Positions 6,242 to 12,726 of a DNA stretch of 12,726 bases are shown piece by piece. The position numbers and the translations under genes were made by a program. The stretch's first letter is position 1; each line of letters begins with the position of its first letter. The stretch is from JAAYGD01 sp964428195 (GTDB lineage: Bacteria > Bacillota_I > Bacilli_A > RF39 > UBA660), in the NCBI GenBank assembly GCA_964428195.1, contig CAYRXC010000024.1:1-12726 (forward strand), read 5' to 3'. The notes below the pieces were generated by a model. That model ran no database searches. It was not told where the DNA came from and worked only from the letters and a program-made list of their open reading frames with translations.

Positions 6242-7807
6242 TCATTTAAGTTTATGTACATAAACCAAATTTCTAACACTTATATATAATTTTATTTTAT
6301 CAGAATCTGCTACTTCTGTTGGAACAGATAAATATAAATCTGACTCTTTACTCTTTTTAGGTGTTAAGTCTACGTATTTTATAGTCTTTGCTTTTCCGTC
6401 TTTGTAATACTTAATATATCCATACTTGTGCAACAATTCTAAAAAAGAATTAATTCCATATACACTAGAATCAGGTTTATACTCATAATTAATCTTCATT
6501 ACTTTTTTATTATCTAAAGGATCATTAATTATATTGATTAAATTGCCATTTTTGATAGAAAATTTGTCATTTAGTTCTATTTTATTTATAGTAAGTTTGG
6601 TATCTTTAATATTTGAAATAGAGTAATTTACCTCTTTGCCTAAATCAGCAATCGGAAATGTCGAAATTTTATCTATGTTTTCAGGATTAACATAGAATCT
6701 TACATAAGCATTACCTAATCCAGAAGACGTTGCATAAATATTTTCGGTATATGATAATATTATTTTTTTATTCAAATCTTTTTTATCTATTTTATATACG
6801 AAAATATAAGTCTCTCTAGAATTTGGTTCAATTATTTGATTATCATAACCATAACCAATATCAATGAATTCACCATATTTTCTTAGTATTGGTAAATAAT
6901 AATTATCTTCTATTACCAAATTCATATAATTTGTTTTTATTCTTTTGTTCGTCTTTCCACTATTATAAAAGCTCATCTTCAACACTACAAAAGTGTTTTC
7001 ACCTTCACTAATATTTTCCGACCTATAATTTAGATTAGTACTATATATTCCATCCACTTTATATGATAAATCATTAAACCTTACTGCCTCTTTTTGATTA
7101 TATATTTTATTCACTATTGCTACTTGATTATATACTGCACCAAACAGCATAACAATCGACACGGCAATCAACGTTAAAATTAATGTTTTGTTTTCTAAAT
7201 AAAAATATAAAAGCTCCCTTTTGTTTTTATTTAATATTCTATTAATTTTTTGAGAATCGGTACCGATAGTAAGTTCAAATTCTTCATCATCCGAAACATC
7301 TATCTGAAGTTCTTCTAAATCTTTACTGAAATTAAACTTTTTAATATTAAATCCTATTGCTCTAATAAAAACCATTGCTATCATAACTAATTGTGGCAAA
7401 AGCGCAACGAGATTAATATCACTAAGCATCCTACTAGTTCTTGGCAAAATTTCTTCGACATTAATTTTCATCAAATATCCAGAATTCGAATATAATAAAA
7501 TTATAATTCCTGTATATAAAAATGCCATCCAAACATAAAGTTTGGCAGGTTTATCCTTTTGTTTCATCAAAACCATTACTAGTGATGATAACAATACTAT
7601 TACTAAACATCCCAAATAAAACAAAGGATTAGCATAAGTATTTACCAAAGTGCTTTCGTAAAAACCATAAGAACTTTTAGAATATGCACTAAAAAACCCA
7701 TATATATTGTTGCTTTTAATAACCACATAGATCATTATAAGTAACAATATTATATGAACCAATTTAAAGTTTCTAATCAAAAATGCATAGGGTTTTCTAA
7801 GTATCAC
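6242..7807 (-). CDS. Five-TM membrane protein of unknown function with beta-rich ectodomain
   Basis: A 521-residue protein I cannot name. Hydrophobic segments at about 15-34, 62-82, 92-109, 135-153 and 208-228 indicate five TM helices. Between the fourth and fifth is an acidic loop (162-200, SDDEEFE). Residues 229-521 form a large, probably extracytoplasmic, beta-rich region. The part ENTFVVLKMSFYNSGKTNKR (about 268-287) and the following IIEPNSRETYIFVYKI resemble the telokin-like Ig fold of DUF4352 lipoproteins; this is a pattern match only. The GTG start at 7805-7807 follows AGGAAG at seven bases and has no competing ATG. It lies 52 bases downstream of gmk and 27 bases upstream of the desulfurase gene. 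It ends in TGA; that codon is in frame with the desulfurase, so the separation of the two depends on TGA being a stop. Confidence 0.75.
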   Translation of the reverse strand: MILRKPYAFLIRNFKLVHIILLLIMIYVVIKSNNIYGFFSAYSKSSYGFYESTLVNTYANPLFYLGCLVIVLLSSLVMVLMKQKDKPAKLYVWMAFLYTGIIILLYSNSGYLMKINVEEILPRTSRMLSDINLVALLPQLVMIAMVFIRAIGFNIKKFNFSKDLEELQIDVSDDEEFELTIGTDSQKINRILNKNKRELLYFYLENKTLILTLIAVSIVMLFGAVYNQVAIVNKIYNQKEAVRFNDLSYKVDGIYSTNLNYRSENISEGENTFVVLKMSFYNSGKTNKRIKTNYMNLVIEDNYYLPILRKYGEFIDIGYGYDNQIIEPNSRETYIFVYKIDKKDLNKKIILSYTENIYATSSGLGNAYVRFYVNPENIDKISTFPIADLGKEVNYSISNIKDTKLTINKIELNDKFSIKNGNLINIINDPLDNKKVMKINYEYKPDSSVYGINSFLELLHKYGYIKYYKDGKAKTIKYVDLTPKKSKESDLYLSVPTEVADSDKIKLYISVRNLVYVHKLK

Positions 7808-7859
7808 ACTACCACTTCCTATAATAATTATACTATATTTTATTTAATATTAGTACTAT

Positions 7860-8537
7860 TTATATCGTTCTTTCGTTATTTACATTTACACTATCAGTTA
7901 AAATTTCATGCATTACTTCTTCTTCATTACTTAAATATATATCTTCTATTCTGTCTACTCTACATCTTTCAGCCTTAAATATTCCATCTACTTTCTCTAT
8001 AGCTTCTTCTAAATTATCATTTACTACTACATAATTATATTTTGTTATTTCGTTAATTTCTTTATATGACGCCTTAAATCTCTCTAGTATTATTTCCTTT
8101 GGCTCAGTCCCTCTTTTTTCTAATCTTTTGATTAAATCTTCTAAACTTGGAGGAAGAATAAATATAAAAATTGCATCTGGTATTAGTTCTTTTATTTTTA
8201 ATGCTCCATTTATTTCTATTTCCAATATTACATCTTTTCCTTCATTTAATTTGGTAGATATATGTTCCTTCGGGGTTCCATAATAATTTGAATTATATTC
8301 GGTATATTCTAAAAAATTTTCATCTTTTATTCTTCTTTCAAATTCTTTTCTAGATAAGTAATAATAATTAATTCCCTCTTCTTCTCCAGGTCTAATTTCC
8401 CTTGAAGTGGCAGAGACTGAGTACCATATATTCGGATTTTTACTCATTACTCCTTTAATTATTGAACCTTTTCCAGTTCCAGAAGGTCCAGATATTACGA
8501 CAAGATTCCCTTTTTCTTTTTGTTTAATTATTTTCAT
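7860..8537 (-). CDS. gmk: Guanylate kinase
   Basis: Guanylate kinase (GMP + ATP to GDP + ADP), an essential cytosolic nucleotide enzyme. The P-loop GPSGTGKGS is at residues 17-25, the GMP-binding segment SVSATSREIRPGE at 40-52, YYGTP at 85-89 and the LEIEINGAL motif at 105-113. The protein is 225 residues, about 20 longer than most bacterial forms; the extra part is a C-terminal tail rich in Asn and Glu. The ATG at 8535-8537 is chosen because GGAG lies six bases upstream; an ATG twelve bases earlier (8549) has no ribosome site. A strong hairpin stands just upstream of the ribosome site. The usual downstream partner rpoZ is absent here; an unknown membrane protein follows instead. Confidence 0.95.
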   Translation of the reverse strand: MKIIKQKEKGNLVVISGPSGTGKGSIIKGVMSKNPNIWYSVSATSREIRPGEEEGINYYYLSRKEFERRIKDENFLEYTEYNSNYYGTPKEHISTKLNEGKDVILEIEINGALKIKELIPDAIFIFILPPSLEDLIKRLEKRGTEPKEIILERFKASYKEINEITKYNYVVVNDNLEEAIEKVDGIFKAERCRVDRIEDIYLSNEEEVMHEILTDSVNVNNERTI

Positions 8538-8553
8538 ATTCAACTCCATTATT

Positions 8554-8586
8554 ACAAAAGAACTCTATTTACTAGAGTTCTTTTGT
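8554..8586 (-). terminator. Strong hairpin between the PH-like gene and gmk
   Basis: Perfect 14-bp arms ACAAAAGAACTCTA (8554-8567) and TAGAGTTCTTTTGT (8573-8586) with a 5-base loop. The A and T ends of the arms can serve as A-tract and T-tract in both directions, so it has the look of a Rho-independent terminator. The stop TAG of the PH-like gene (8565-8567) lies inside one arm. It sits only 7 bases from the gmk ribosome site, so it may also act in the gmk leader. Confidence 0.6.
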
Positions 8587-8990
8587 TCTATCATATATTT
8601 AGTAATTGCGGTTTCTACCTCATCTAAAGATTTTTTTGCCAAGTTAGAAATTACAACAAACTCTTTAACCGTATCTATTACAACTTTCCCCCAAAATAAT
8701 CCCGACCATATTTTTACGTCGTTTAACATTTCTGGAGTTACAGCATAAAATACATATCCAAATAATAATCTTTTTCTACCGAAAAGCATTCTTTTATTGG
8801 TTAACGCTATAACTGTTGTATGAGGAAATTGAATACTCTTTTCATTCTTTTGACCAACAAAAACATATTTTAATGTCTCGTCATTATCAAAATGAGTTTC
8901 AATAACCTTACAATGTTGTTTCACTCTAAAAGCCAAAGTAAAATGATATTTATTTAAAAATTTTATGGCTTCATTGTAAATATTATTCAT
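8565..8990 (-). CDS. Small PH-like domain protein
   Basis: A 141-residue soluble protein. The stretch VIALTNKRMLFGRKRLLFGYVFYAVTPEML (residues 60-89) has the TN.R(L/M)L.G pattern of bacterial PH-like domains (PF14470/YvqF-type), preceded by strands and followed by two beta strands and a C-terminal helix (122-136). Such domains bind membranes or proteins in envelope stress contexts, but no function is assigned here. There is no signal peptide or TM segment. Start ATG is at 8988-8990, 3 bases after the stop of the upstream thioredoxin-like gene, with AAGG about 11 bases away; the spacing suggests co-translation in one operon. The ORF ends within a strong hairpin, so this operon probably terminates there. 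Confidence 0.72.
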   Translation of the reverse strand: MNNIYNEAIKFLNKYHFTLAFRVKQHCKVIETHFDNDETLKYVFVGQKNEKSIQFPHTTVIALTNKRMLFGRKRLLFGYVFYAVTPEMLNDVKIWSGLFWGKVVIDTVKEFVVISNLAKKSLDEVETAITKYMIEQKNSSK

Positions 8991-8993
8991 TTT

Positions 8994-9470
8994 CTATTTT
9001 GCCTTAGCTTCAGTTACAAAAGATCTTAATTCTTCAATTTCCCTATAGCCATCAACATAAGAAACATTTTCACCATTTAATATTGCTAATAATGTTGGTG
9101 TTCCCCACTCTGCTTCAAATGCTTTTGAAGTAGTAGAAATTGCGTTAAAGTTTTCTTCAGTCATAGTATCAGTATTTAAATAATTAAATTCAATTCCTTC
9201 TTCCTCTTCAAGAGTTTTTAGTAATGGTTTAATTTTTTGACAATAACTACATCCTGGTCTTCCTACATAAACAAATACTAAACCTTCATTATCTTTGTTA
9301 AATAATGCTTCATATTCAGTATAAGTAATAGTTTTAAATTCTAAATTTACAGGATCAGTTTCTTCTGGTGCAGTTAAATTAGATACTAAAGCTGAAAACC
9401 CTATAATCAATACCAATCCTATTATTGCAAATAAACCTGTCTTGTTTTTCTTCTTATTTCGTTTAAACAT
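8994..9470 (-). CDS. Membrane-anchored thioredoxin-like protein (GCSYC)
   Basis: A 158-residue protein: basic N-terminus (KRNKKKNK), one TM segment (12-31), a short linker, and an extracytoplasmic thioredoxin fold. The redox motif is CSYC (Cys74, Cys77) in VGRPGCSYCQKIKP, and the cis-proline is Pro125 in EWGTPTLLA. The type resembles thioredoxin-like proteins of Bacilli that lie near bacteriocin or surface-protein genes. The ATG follows AGGAGG directly. It leads a two-gene unit with the PH-like gene. It may be a further outside acceptor for the CcdA-like carrier or act alone; this is inference. Confidence 0.85.
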   Translation of the reverse strand: MFKRNKKKNKTGLFAIIGLVLIIGFSALVSNLTAPEETDPVNLEFKTITYTEYEALFNKDNEGLVFVYVGRPGCSYCQKIKPLLKTLEEEEGIEFNYLNTDTMTEENFNAISTTSKAFEAEWGTPTLLAILNGENVSYVDGYREIEELRSFVTEAKAK

Positions 9471-9526
9471 ATTTTCCTCCTATCTAAATATGATACAAGT
9501 TTTTCAAAATAAAATCAAGATTTTAG

Positions 9527-9552
9527 TGTTATAATATATTTATATTATAACA
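9527..9552. promoter_or_regulatory. Symmetric divergent promoter palindrome
   Basis: Two 12-bp arms, TGTTATAATATA (9527-9538) and TATATTATAACA (9541-9552), are separated by TT. Each arm holds an extended -10, TGTTATAAT: on the plus strand at 9527-9535 and on the minus strand at 9552-9544. The plus one would start the orphan gene near 9542; the minus one would start the thioredoxin-like gene near 9537. The -35 boxes are poor in both directions. The same palindrome could be an operator. Confidence 0.6.
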
Positions 9553-9567
9553 ATTTAAGGAGAAGCC

Positions 9568-9996
9568 ATGAATTTAAACGGTTTTCAATTATTCGAAACT
9601 TGGTATGAAGAAGGAATTAAATACAATAAAATATACGCAAAAATTAATGGCAAATATTATTTGCCTGTAAATGACCCAATTAAAGAAGAAGTTTTATTAT
9701 ATGAAGGAATCCAGGTTGAAGACCAAGTTTTTTGCATATTTAATTTTTATTTTTGTAGATTAAATAAGAAGAAAAATGGAATAGTAAAAGAAACAAGATT
9801 GAGCCCAAATTATATTCTCTCAGATGACATAGTAAGATCAAGTGAAATCGGAAGATTTGATTGTGAAGGTGATGACTTTCTTATGTGTAAAAAAATATTG
9901 ACTGATTCCGAAGGAAATCAATCGACTTTTTATACCACTATTTATGATGGTGATCAACCAATAGAAAATCCAAAAAGATTATTATTAGAAAATTAA
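9568..9996 (+). CDS. Uncharacterised 142-residue protein
   Basis: I do not recognise this protein. It is soluble, with no signal peptide or TM helix. Predicted strands alternate through the sequence (KIYAKINGKYYLPV, VFCIFNFYFCRL, TFYTTIYDG), so it is probably a small mostly-beta domain. Cysteines at 56, 63, 99 and 107 do not form a CxxC motif. The start is clear: AAGGAG (9557-9562) sits five bases before the ATG, and an extended -10 lies at 9527-9535. It is the only plus-strand gene between a minus-strand block and a convergent gene, and it ends in a hairpin, so it is a single-gene transcript. Reading-frame integrity and a good ribosome site make it a real gene. Confidence 0.8.
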   Translation: MNLNGFQLFETWYEEGIKYNKIYAKINGKYYLPVNDPIKEEVLLYEGIQVEDQVFCIFNFYFCRLNKKKNGIVKETRLSPNYILSDDIVRSSEIGRFDCEGDDFLMCKKILTDSEGNQSTFYTTIYDGDQPIENPKRLLLEN

Positions 9997-10024
9997 AAGA
10001 TAATGTGTCCATTATCTTTTTTTT
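9995..10024. terminator. Bidirectional Rho-independent terminator
   Basis: Perfect 11-bp arms AAAAGATAATG (9995-10005) and CATTATCTTTT (10010-10020), loop TGTC, then four more T (10021-10024). It overlaps the stop codon of the plus-strand gene and ends next to the stop of the minus-strand HD gene (10023-10025). On the minus strand the stem is followed by TTTTAATTTT, so it can end both convergent transcripts. Confidence 0.88.
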
Positions 10025-10739
10025 ATAAGTGAAATATTCTTAATAGTTCTTCATCATTATACAGATTTAAAAGTTTTGCCCATTCTGGTGTATTTTCTTC
10101 TTGAAAAAATTGTTCTAAAAAATTAATCAACAAAGTGTGCCTTGGTTTAGCAGCTTCCTTTCCACTTTTTGTCAACATCAATTTTTTTAATTTTAACATT
10201 TTTTCAAAAAAATGATTTATAACACTATCAGTGTCATGAGTAGTTACATTAATATTGTATTCATTTGCTGTAATATCCAACATGGGAAAAACTTCTTTAT
10301 CAAAAATTTTTCCATTTCCCAAATCACTTACTGCATATAAAACGGCCCTAATTATTCCATTTGCTCCTATTGCATCACACATATCCGCATCAGAAACAAC
10401 CATACCTTCGATAGTTGTCGGTCTTATTCCTCTTAATAATTTGGTGTATCCCATACTTTTTACAATATCTAGCACTTTATCTTGAACATCTTTATCTATT
10501 TCATTTTCATTCATTATTTTTATAGCGTTACTCATTTTTAAAGAATTTTCAGCTCCTACAATTTTATAATCATCTACATCATGTAATAATGCTGCAAGAG
10601 CAACAATTTCGATATTTGCGTTTTCTTGTTCCGCGAATTTCATAGCCAAACGAAATACTCTATCAATATGATCCATTCCATGACCATTTTCATTTTCACC
10701 CAATATTTCTACAACTCTGTTTCTAACTTTTTCCAACAA
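10023..10739 (-). CDS. HD-domain phosphohydrolase
   Basis: A 238-residue HD-superfamily protein. The metal-binding set is visible: His20/His24 (GHGMDHIDRV), His53-Asp54 (ALLHDVDDYK) and Asp117 with Asp119 (VVSDADMCDAIGANG). The order and the HGMDH start resemble the YedJ/YpgQ-type nucleotide or phosphate hydrolases, but the substrate cannot be told. A C-terminal helical part (190-238) has no motif. The start is a TTG at 10737-10739, placed five to seven bases from a strong GGAGGTG (10751-10745); no upstream ATG is available. The next codon is also TTG, an alternative. It converges on the orphan gene and shares its terminator. Confidence 0.87.
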   Translation of the reverse strand: MLEKVRNRVVEILGENENGHGMDHIDRVFRLAMKFAEQENANIEIVALAALLHDVDDYKIVGAENSLKMSNAIKIMNENEIDKDVQDKVLDIVKSMGYTKLLRGIRPTTIEGMVVSDADMCDAIGANGIIRAVLYAVSDLGNGKIFDKEVFPMLDITANEYNINVTTHDTDSVINHFFEKMLKLKKLMLTKSGKEAAKPRHTLLINFLEQFFQEENTPEWAKLLNLYNDEELLRIFHL

Positions 10740-10778
10740 AATAACACCTCCAAAAATTATGTGTAATTTTTTTAAACT

Positions 10779-10806
10779 ATATTAACATATTTTTTATTTA
10801 TATCAA
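10779..10806 (-). promoter_or_regulatory. Candidate promoter of the HD-domain gene
   Basis: On the minus strand TTGATA (10806-10801), 16 bases, then TAATAT (10784-10779) with TG one base upstream, giving an extended -10 (TGTTAATAT). Transcription would start near 10772, leaving a leader of about 33 bases that holds GGAGGTG. It lies back to back with the promoter region of the repeat-protein gene. Confidence 0.5.
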
Positions 10807-10813
10807 GAAATAT

Positions 10814-10853
10814 TTGACAATTGAATACTTATTAGTGAATTATGTGCTAGAAT
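10814..10853 (+). promoter_or_regulatory. Promoter region of the repeat-protein gene
   Basis: TTGACA (10814-10819) is a perfect -35, but the hexamer at 17 bases is GAATTA, a poor -10. A better -10 is TGCTAGAAT (10845-10853), an extended -10 (TG plus TAGAAT), whose own -35 position is weak. Either may be used; the second leaves a leader of about 17 bases before the ATG with GGGAGG in it. Confidence 0.45.
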
Positions 10854-10876
10854 AATAATTAAGGGAGGTTTTTGGT

Positions 10877-12430
10877 ATGAAAAACGAAGAATTAATTAAA
10901 GTAATTGAACAATTAAAAAAATACAATCTTGCTAAAGCTTTTGAGGATGAAGAGAATTTTAAATCTTGGTTAACAAAATTAAATACTAATCAAATTCAAA
11001 ATTTTTTAAGTTTAAACATTGAACCAGATGAAGTAGAAAACATATTGAATATTCTAATCAACGAAGAAATATTAAAGTGTTCTGACTATAACAGAAGAAT
11101 AGAAGCTATATCAAAACTAAAAAACGGAGAAGGTTGTTGGCATTTATTTGATAATATTTGTAATCCAAACTTTTTAAAAAGCAACAATTTTTATAAAGAT
11201 TTGGAACTTATTGCAAAAGCCGATAGTGCGAGATGCGCTTTATGTGTTATTGGAGAGGATGCATTTATAGAAAGCCCTTTCCATGATGAAGATTTGAAAT
11301 TAATTGTTGAAACTCGAGATAACAACAAAAAACAAAGAATTGATTATATTGTTTCAGAAGCACTTGCATCAGTTGCAAAAAACACAGATTCTATCAATAG
11401 TAAATATCATCAATCAGATATGAAATTAATGGCCGATTGTGGCAGTTCTTGTTTGCAAACAAGCCACTCATATCCCGAGTCAAGCTTAAATAATTTAGCA
11501 ACAAATAAAGTATCATTAAATGACCCATTTCATTTAGAAAATATGCAAATATTAGCAAAATGTCCAAAAGCTAATAATTATTTGTACATTTTAATGACAG
11601 ATTTATCTACCATTAATGGAGAACATTATAGAAAAGAAATTAATGCTCTAATTAATGCAAAAAGTGAAAATACCGCTAGAGCTTTATACTACTACATTAT
11701 TAATCCTAAAAATAAATTCAGATACGATCGTAAATATCATAGGGATTACGAATCAGCTTATAAAGATGAGGAAATCTATGATAATGATTTAATTTCCGGA
11801 AGAAATACTCCAAATTATGAAGAAAATCTAATAACAATAAATAGTATTCCTGATGAGTTTGTTATGCACTATATATCAATATTAATGAATTCTAAGTTAA
11901 TAAATAATAGTCCATACTTAAGGTATGATTTAGATTTATTAAAAAGCATTTCCGATAAACCTATTTTTATGGACTTATATAGATTTATTACAGACGAAAC
12001 ATCTATAAATAATCCTTTTCATGAATCAGATGCAAAATTGCTGAGTGAAACACAACAAGAAAAAACAAGAAAATTATTGTTACAAAAAATAATCGATGAG
12101 AAAAGTTTAACAAATTCAAATAGGGAATTTGATTTAGAATATATTTCAAATTTAGATTTGGAAAAAGTTGACAATGATATTTTAGAGAGAATGTATTTTT
12201 ATTTATTTGGATATAAAGGAATAGATGCTCCAGATCATATCCAAAGTCTAACAAAACTTAAGCAAGGAATTACTGTAGAGCCTTGTGATTTAGTTTCAAG
12301 CTACATAGATACGCTTCATGAAAAAGCAATAAAAGAAACAGATGACACATATCCTTTAGTTGAGTTTGCTTCTAATAAAGATGATAAGCCAAATATATTA
12401 AAGTTTATAAGAAGATGGGGAAGAAAATAA
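10877..12430 (+). CDS. Degenerate helical-repeat protein of unknown function
   Basis: A 517-residue soluble protein with no signal peptide or TM segment. I do not recognise the family. From residue ~71 it is built of about ten repeats, each opening with (F/Y)Hx(E/S)D followed by hydrophobic helix residues. Clear openings are FYKDLELIAK (105), FHDEDLKLIV (135), YHQSDMKLMA (177), FHLENMQILA (218), HYRKEINALI (250), YLRYDLDLLK (347), FHESDAKLLS (381) and REFDLEYISN (417). Most repeats end in a SINNP- or SLNDP-like turn. Spacing of 30-42 residues suggests an alpha-solenoid, like TPR or HEAT, that binds another protein. Residues 1-70 form a helical cap and 466-517 a basic C-terminal tail. Start ATG is at 10877, with GGGAGG eight bases upstream. 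It seems to be a single-gene transcript. Confidence 0.82.
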   Translation: MKNEELIKVIEQLKKYNLAKAFEDEENFKSWLTKLNTNQIQNFLSLNIEPDEVENILNILINEEILKCSDYNRRIEAISKLKNGEGCWHLFDNICNPNFLKSNNFYKDLELIAKADSARCALCVIGEDAFIESPFHDEDLKLIVETRDNNKKQRIDYIVSEALASVAKNTDSINSKYHQSDMKLMADCGSSCLQTSHSYPESSLNNLATNKVSLNDPFHLENMQILAKCPKANNYLYILMTDLSTINGEHYRKEINALINAKSENTARALYYYIINPKNKFRYDRKYHRDYESAYKDEEIYDNDLISGRNTPNYEENLITINSIPDEFVMHYISILMNSKLINNSPYLRYDLDLLKSISDKPIFMDLYRFITDETSINNPFHESDAKLLSETQQEKTRKLLLQKIIDEKSLTNSNREFDLEYISNLDLEKVDNDILERMYFYLFGYKGIDAPDHIQSLTKLKQGITVEPCDLVSSYIDTLHEKAIKETDDTYPLVEFASNKDDKPNILKFIRRWGRK

Positions 12431-12726
12431 ATTCTTCTCTTTTTTTACTATTAATACATTCTTTAAATAATAGTATATTCTTCTCATAAACATATCATTT
12501 GGGTAAAAAATATTTAAATAGAACAAAAACATAATGGATATAAGCTTTGATAAAGAGAACCTTCTTCATAATAAATAAACTCATTTATCTGATTTTCTTT
12601 AATTAGATACTTTTATATATTTGATTAACTAATATTTATTTTATTTTGAAATTATAATACCATATGATTAATGCTCTATATGTGCATTAGTTTGTATCAA
12701 CAAAATGTAAAGCGTGTTAATTATTT
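12431..12726. other. Gene-free AT-rich tail of the window
   Basis: No coding frame here has both a ribosome site and useful length. It begins with the possible weak hairpin at 12446-12475. TATAAT occurs near 12650, and 6-bp arms TAATGC/GCATTA near 12669-12689 flank a 9-base loop; these could belong to the regulatory region of a gene beyond the window. I see no RNA gene, repeat array or mobile element. Confidence 0.6.
12446..12475 (+). terminator. Weak hairpin downstream of the repeat-protein gene
   Basis: Arms TACTATTA (12446-12453) and TAATAGTA (12468-12475) pair perfectly over 8 bp but enclose a 14-base loop and are not followed by a T-run; the T-run lies before the first arm. It is the only candidate terminator after the stop codon and is weak. 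Confidence 0.25.

Noticed and set aside
6226..6244. TGA as Trp (Mycoplasma code), which would fuse the five-TM protein to the desulfurase in frame
   Set aside because: The frames do line up, but all Trp codons here are TGG, no gene has an internal TGA, and the desulfurase has a ribosome site of its own. TGA acts as a stop.
12003..12254. Minus-strand open frame inside the repeat-protein gene
   Set aside because: Antisense shadow of a better-supported gene; hydrophobic by composition only, no ribosome site.
12533..12577. 14-codon open frame (MDISFDKENLLHNK) in the final intergenic stretch
   Set aside because: No ribosome site and too short to support as a gene.
1..12726. tRNA, rRNA, CRISPR array, insertion sequence or prophage signs
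   Set aside because: I found no cloverleaf, direct repeat array, transposase or integrase, and no phage genes.

Overview
The window is very AT-rich on both strands, with genes packed close together and mostly on the minus strand. It looks like an uncultured low-GC Firmicute/Bacilli, possibly near the gut Mollicutes-like (RF39-type) lineages. That placement is inference from base composition and gene style. Trp is always TGG, no gene contains an internal TGA, and two genes end in TGA, so the standard bacterial code fits and the Mycoplasma code does not. A sortase and a sortable surface protein imply a Gram-positive envelope with a wall.

Layout from left to right. The window opens with the first 147 codons of a TypA/BipA translational GTPase (minus strand, cut by the window edge). 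Next is a TetR-type regulator with its own strong promoter and terminator. Then comes a compact minus-strand gene run at 1160-6214. In transcription order it encodes a cysteine desulfurase, a small cytosolic thioredoxin-like protein, an exported thioredoxin domain fused to a CcdA/DsbD-like membrane electron carrier, the mechanosensitive channel MscL, a thioester-domain/SpaA-type surface protein and a sortase. Upstream of it, on the same strand, are a five-TM protein of unknown function with a beta-rich ectodomain, guanylate kinase (gmk), a small PH-like protein and a second membrane-anchored thioredoxin-like protein.

At 9527-9552 an almost perfect palindrome carries an extended -10 element in each direction. 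It separates the minus-strand block from a plus-strand orphan gene (9568-9996). That gene shares a bidirectional terminator with a convergent HD-domain hydrolase. The last gene (10877-12430, plus) encodes a 517-residue protein made of about ten degenerate ~34-residue helical repeats that I do not recognise. The final ~300 bases hold no gene I can support.

The most interesting theme is the 1160-6214 gene run. A full inside-to-outside thiol relay (cytosolic CxxC, paired membrane cysteines, extracellular CxxC) is encoded in line with two proteins whose function depends on an exposed cysteine: the thioester adhesin (Cys56/Gln111) and the sortase (Cys149). A reasonable hypothesis is that the relay keeps these cysteines reduced. 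The adhesin/sortase junction is itself odd: the adhesin lacks a canonical LPXTG-membrane-tail signal, and its hydrophobic C-terminus is encoded by the same DNA, in another frame, as the sortase membrane anchor.
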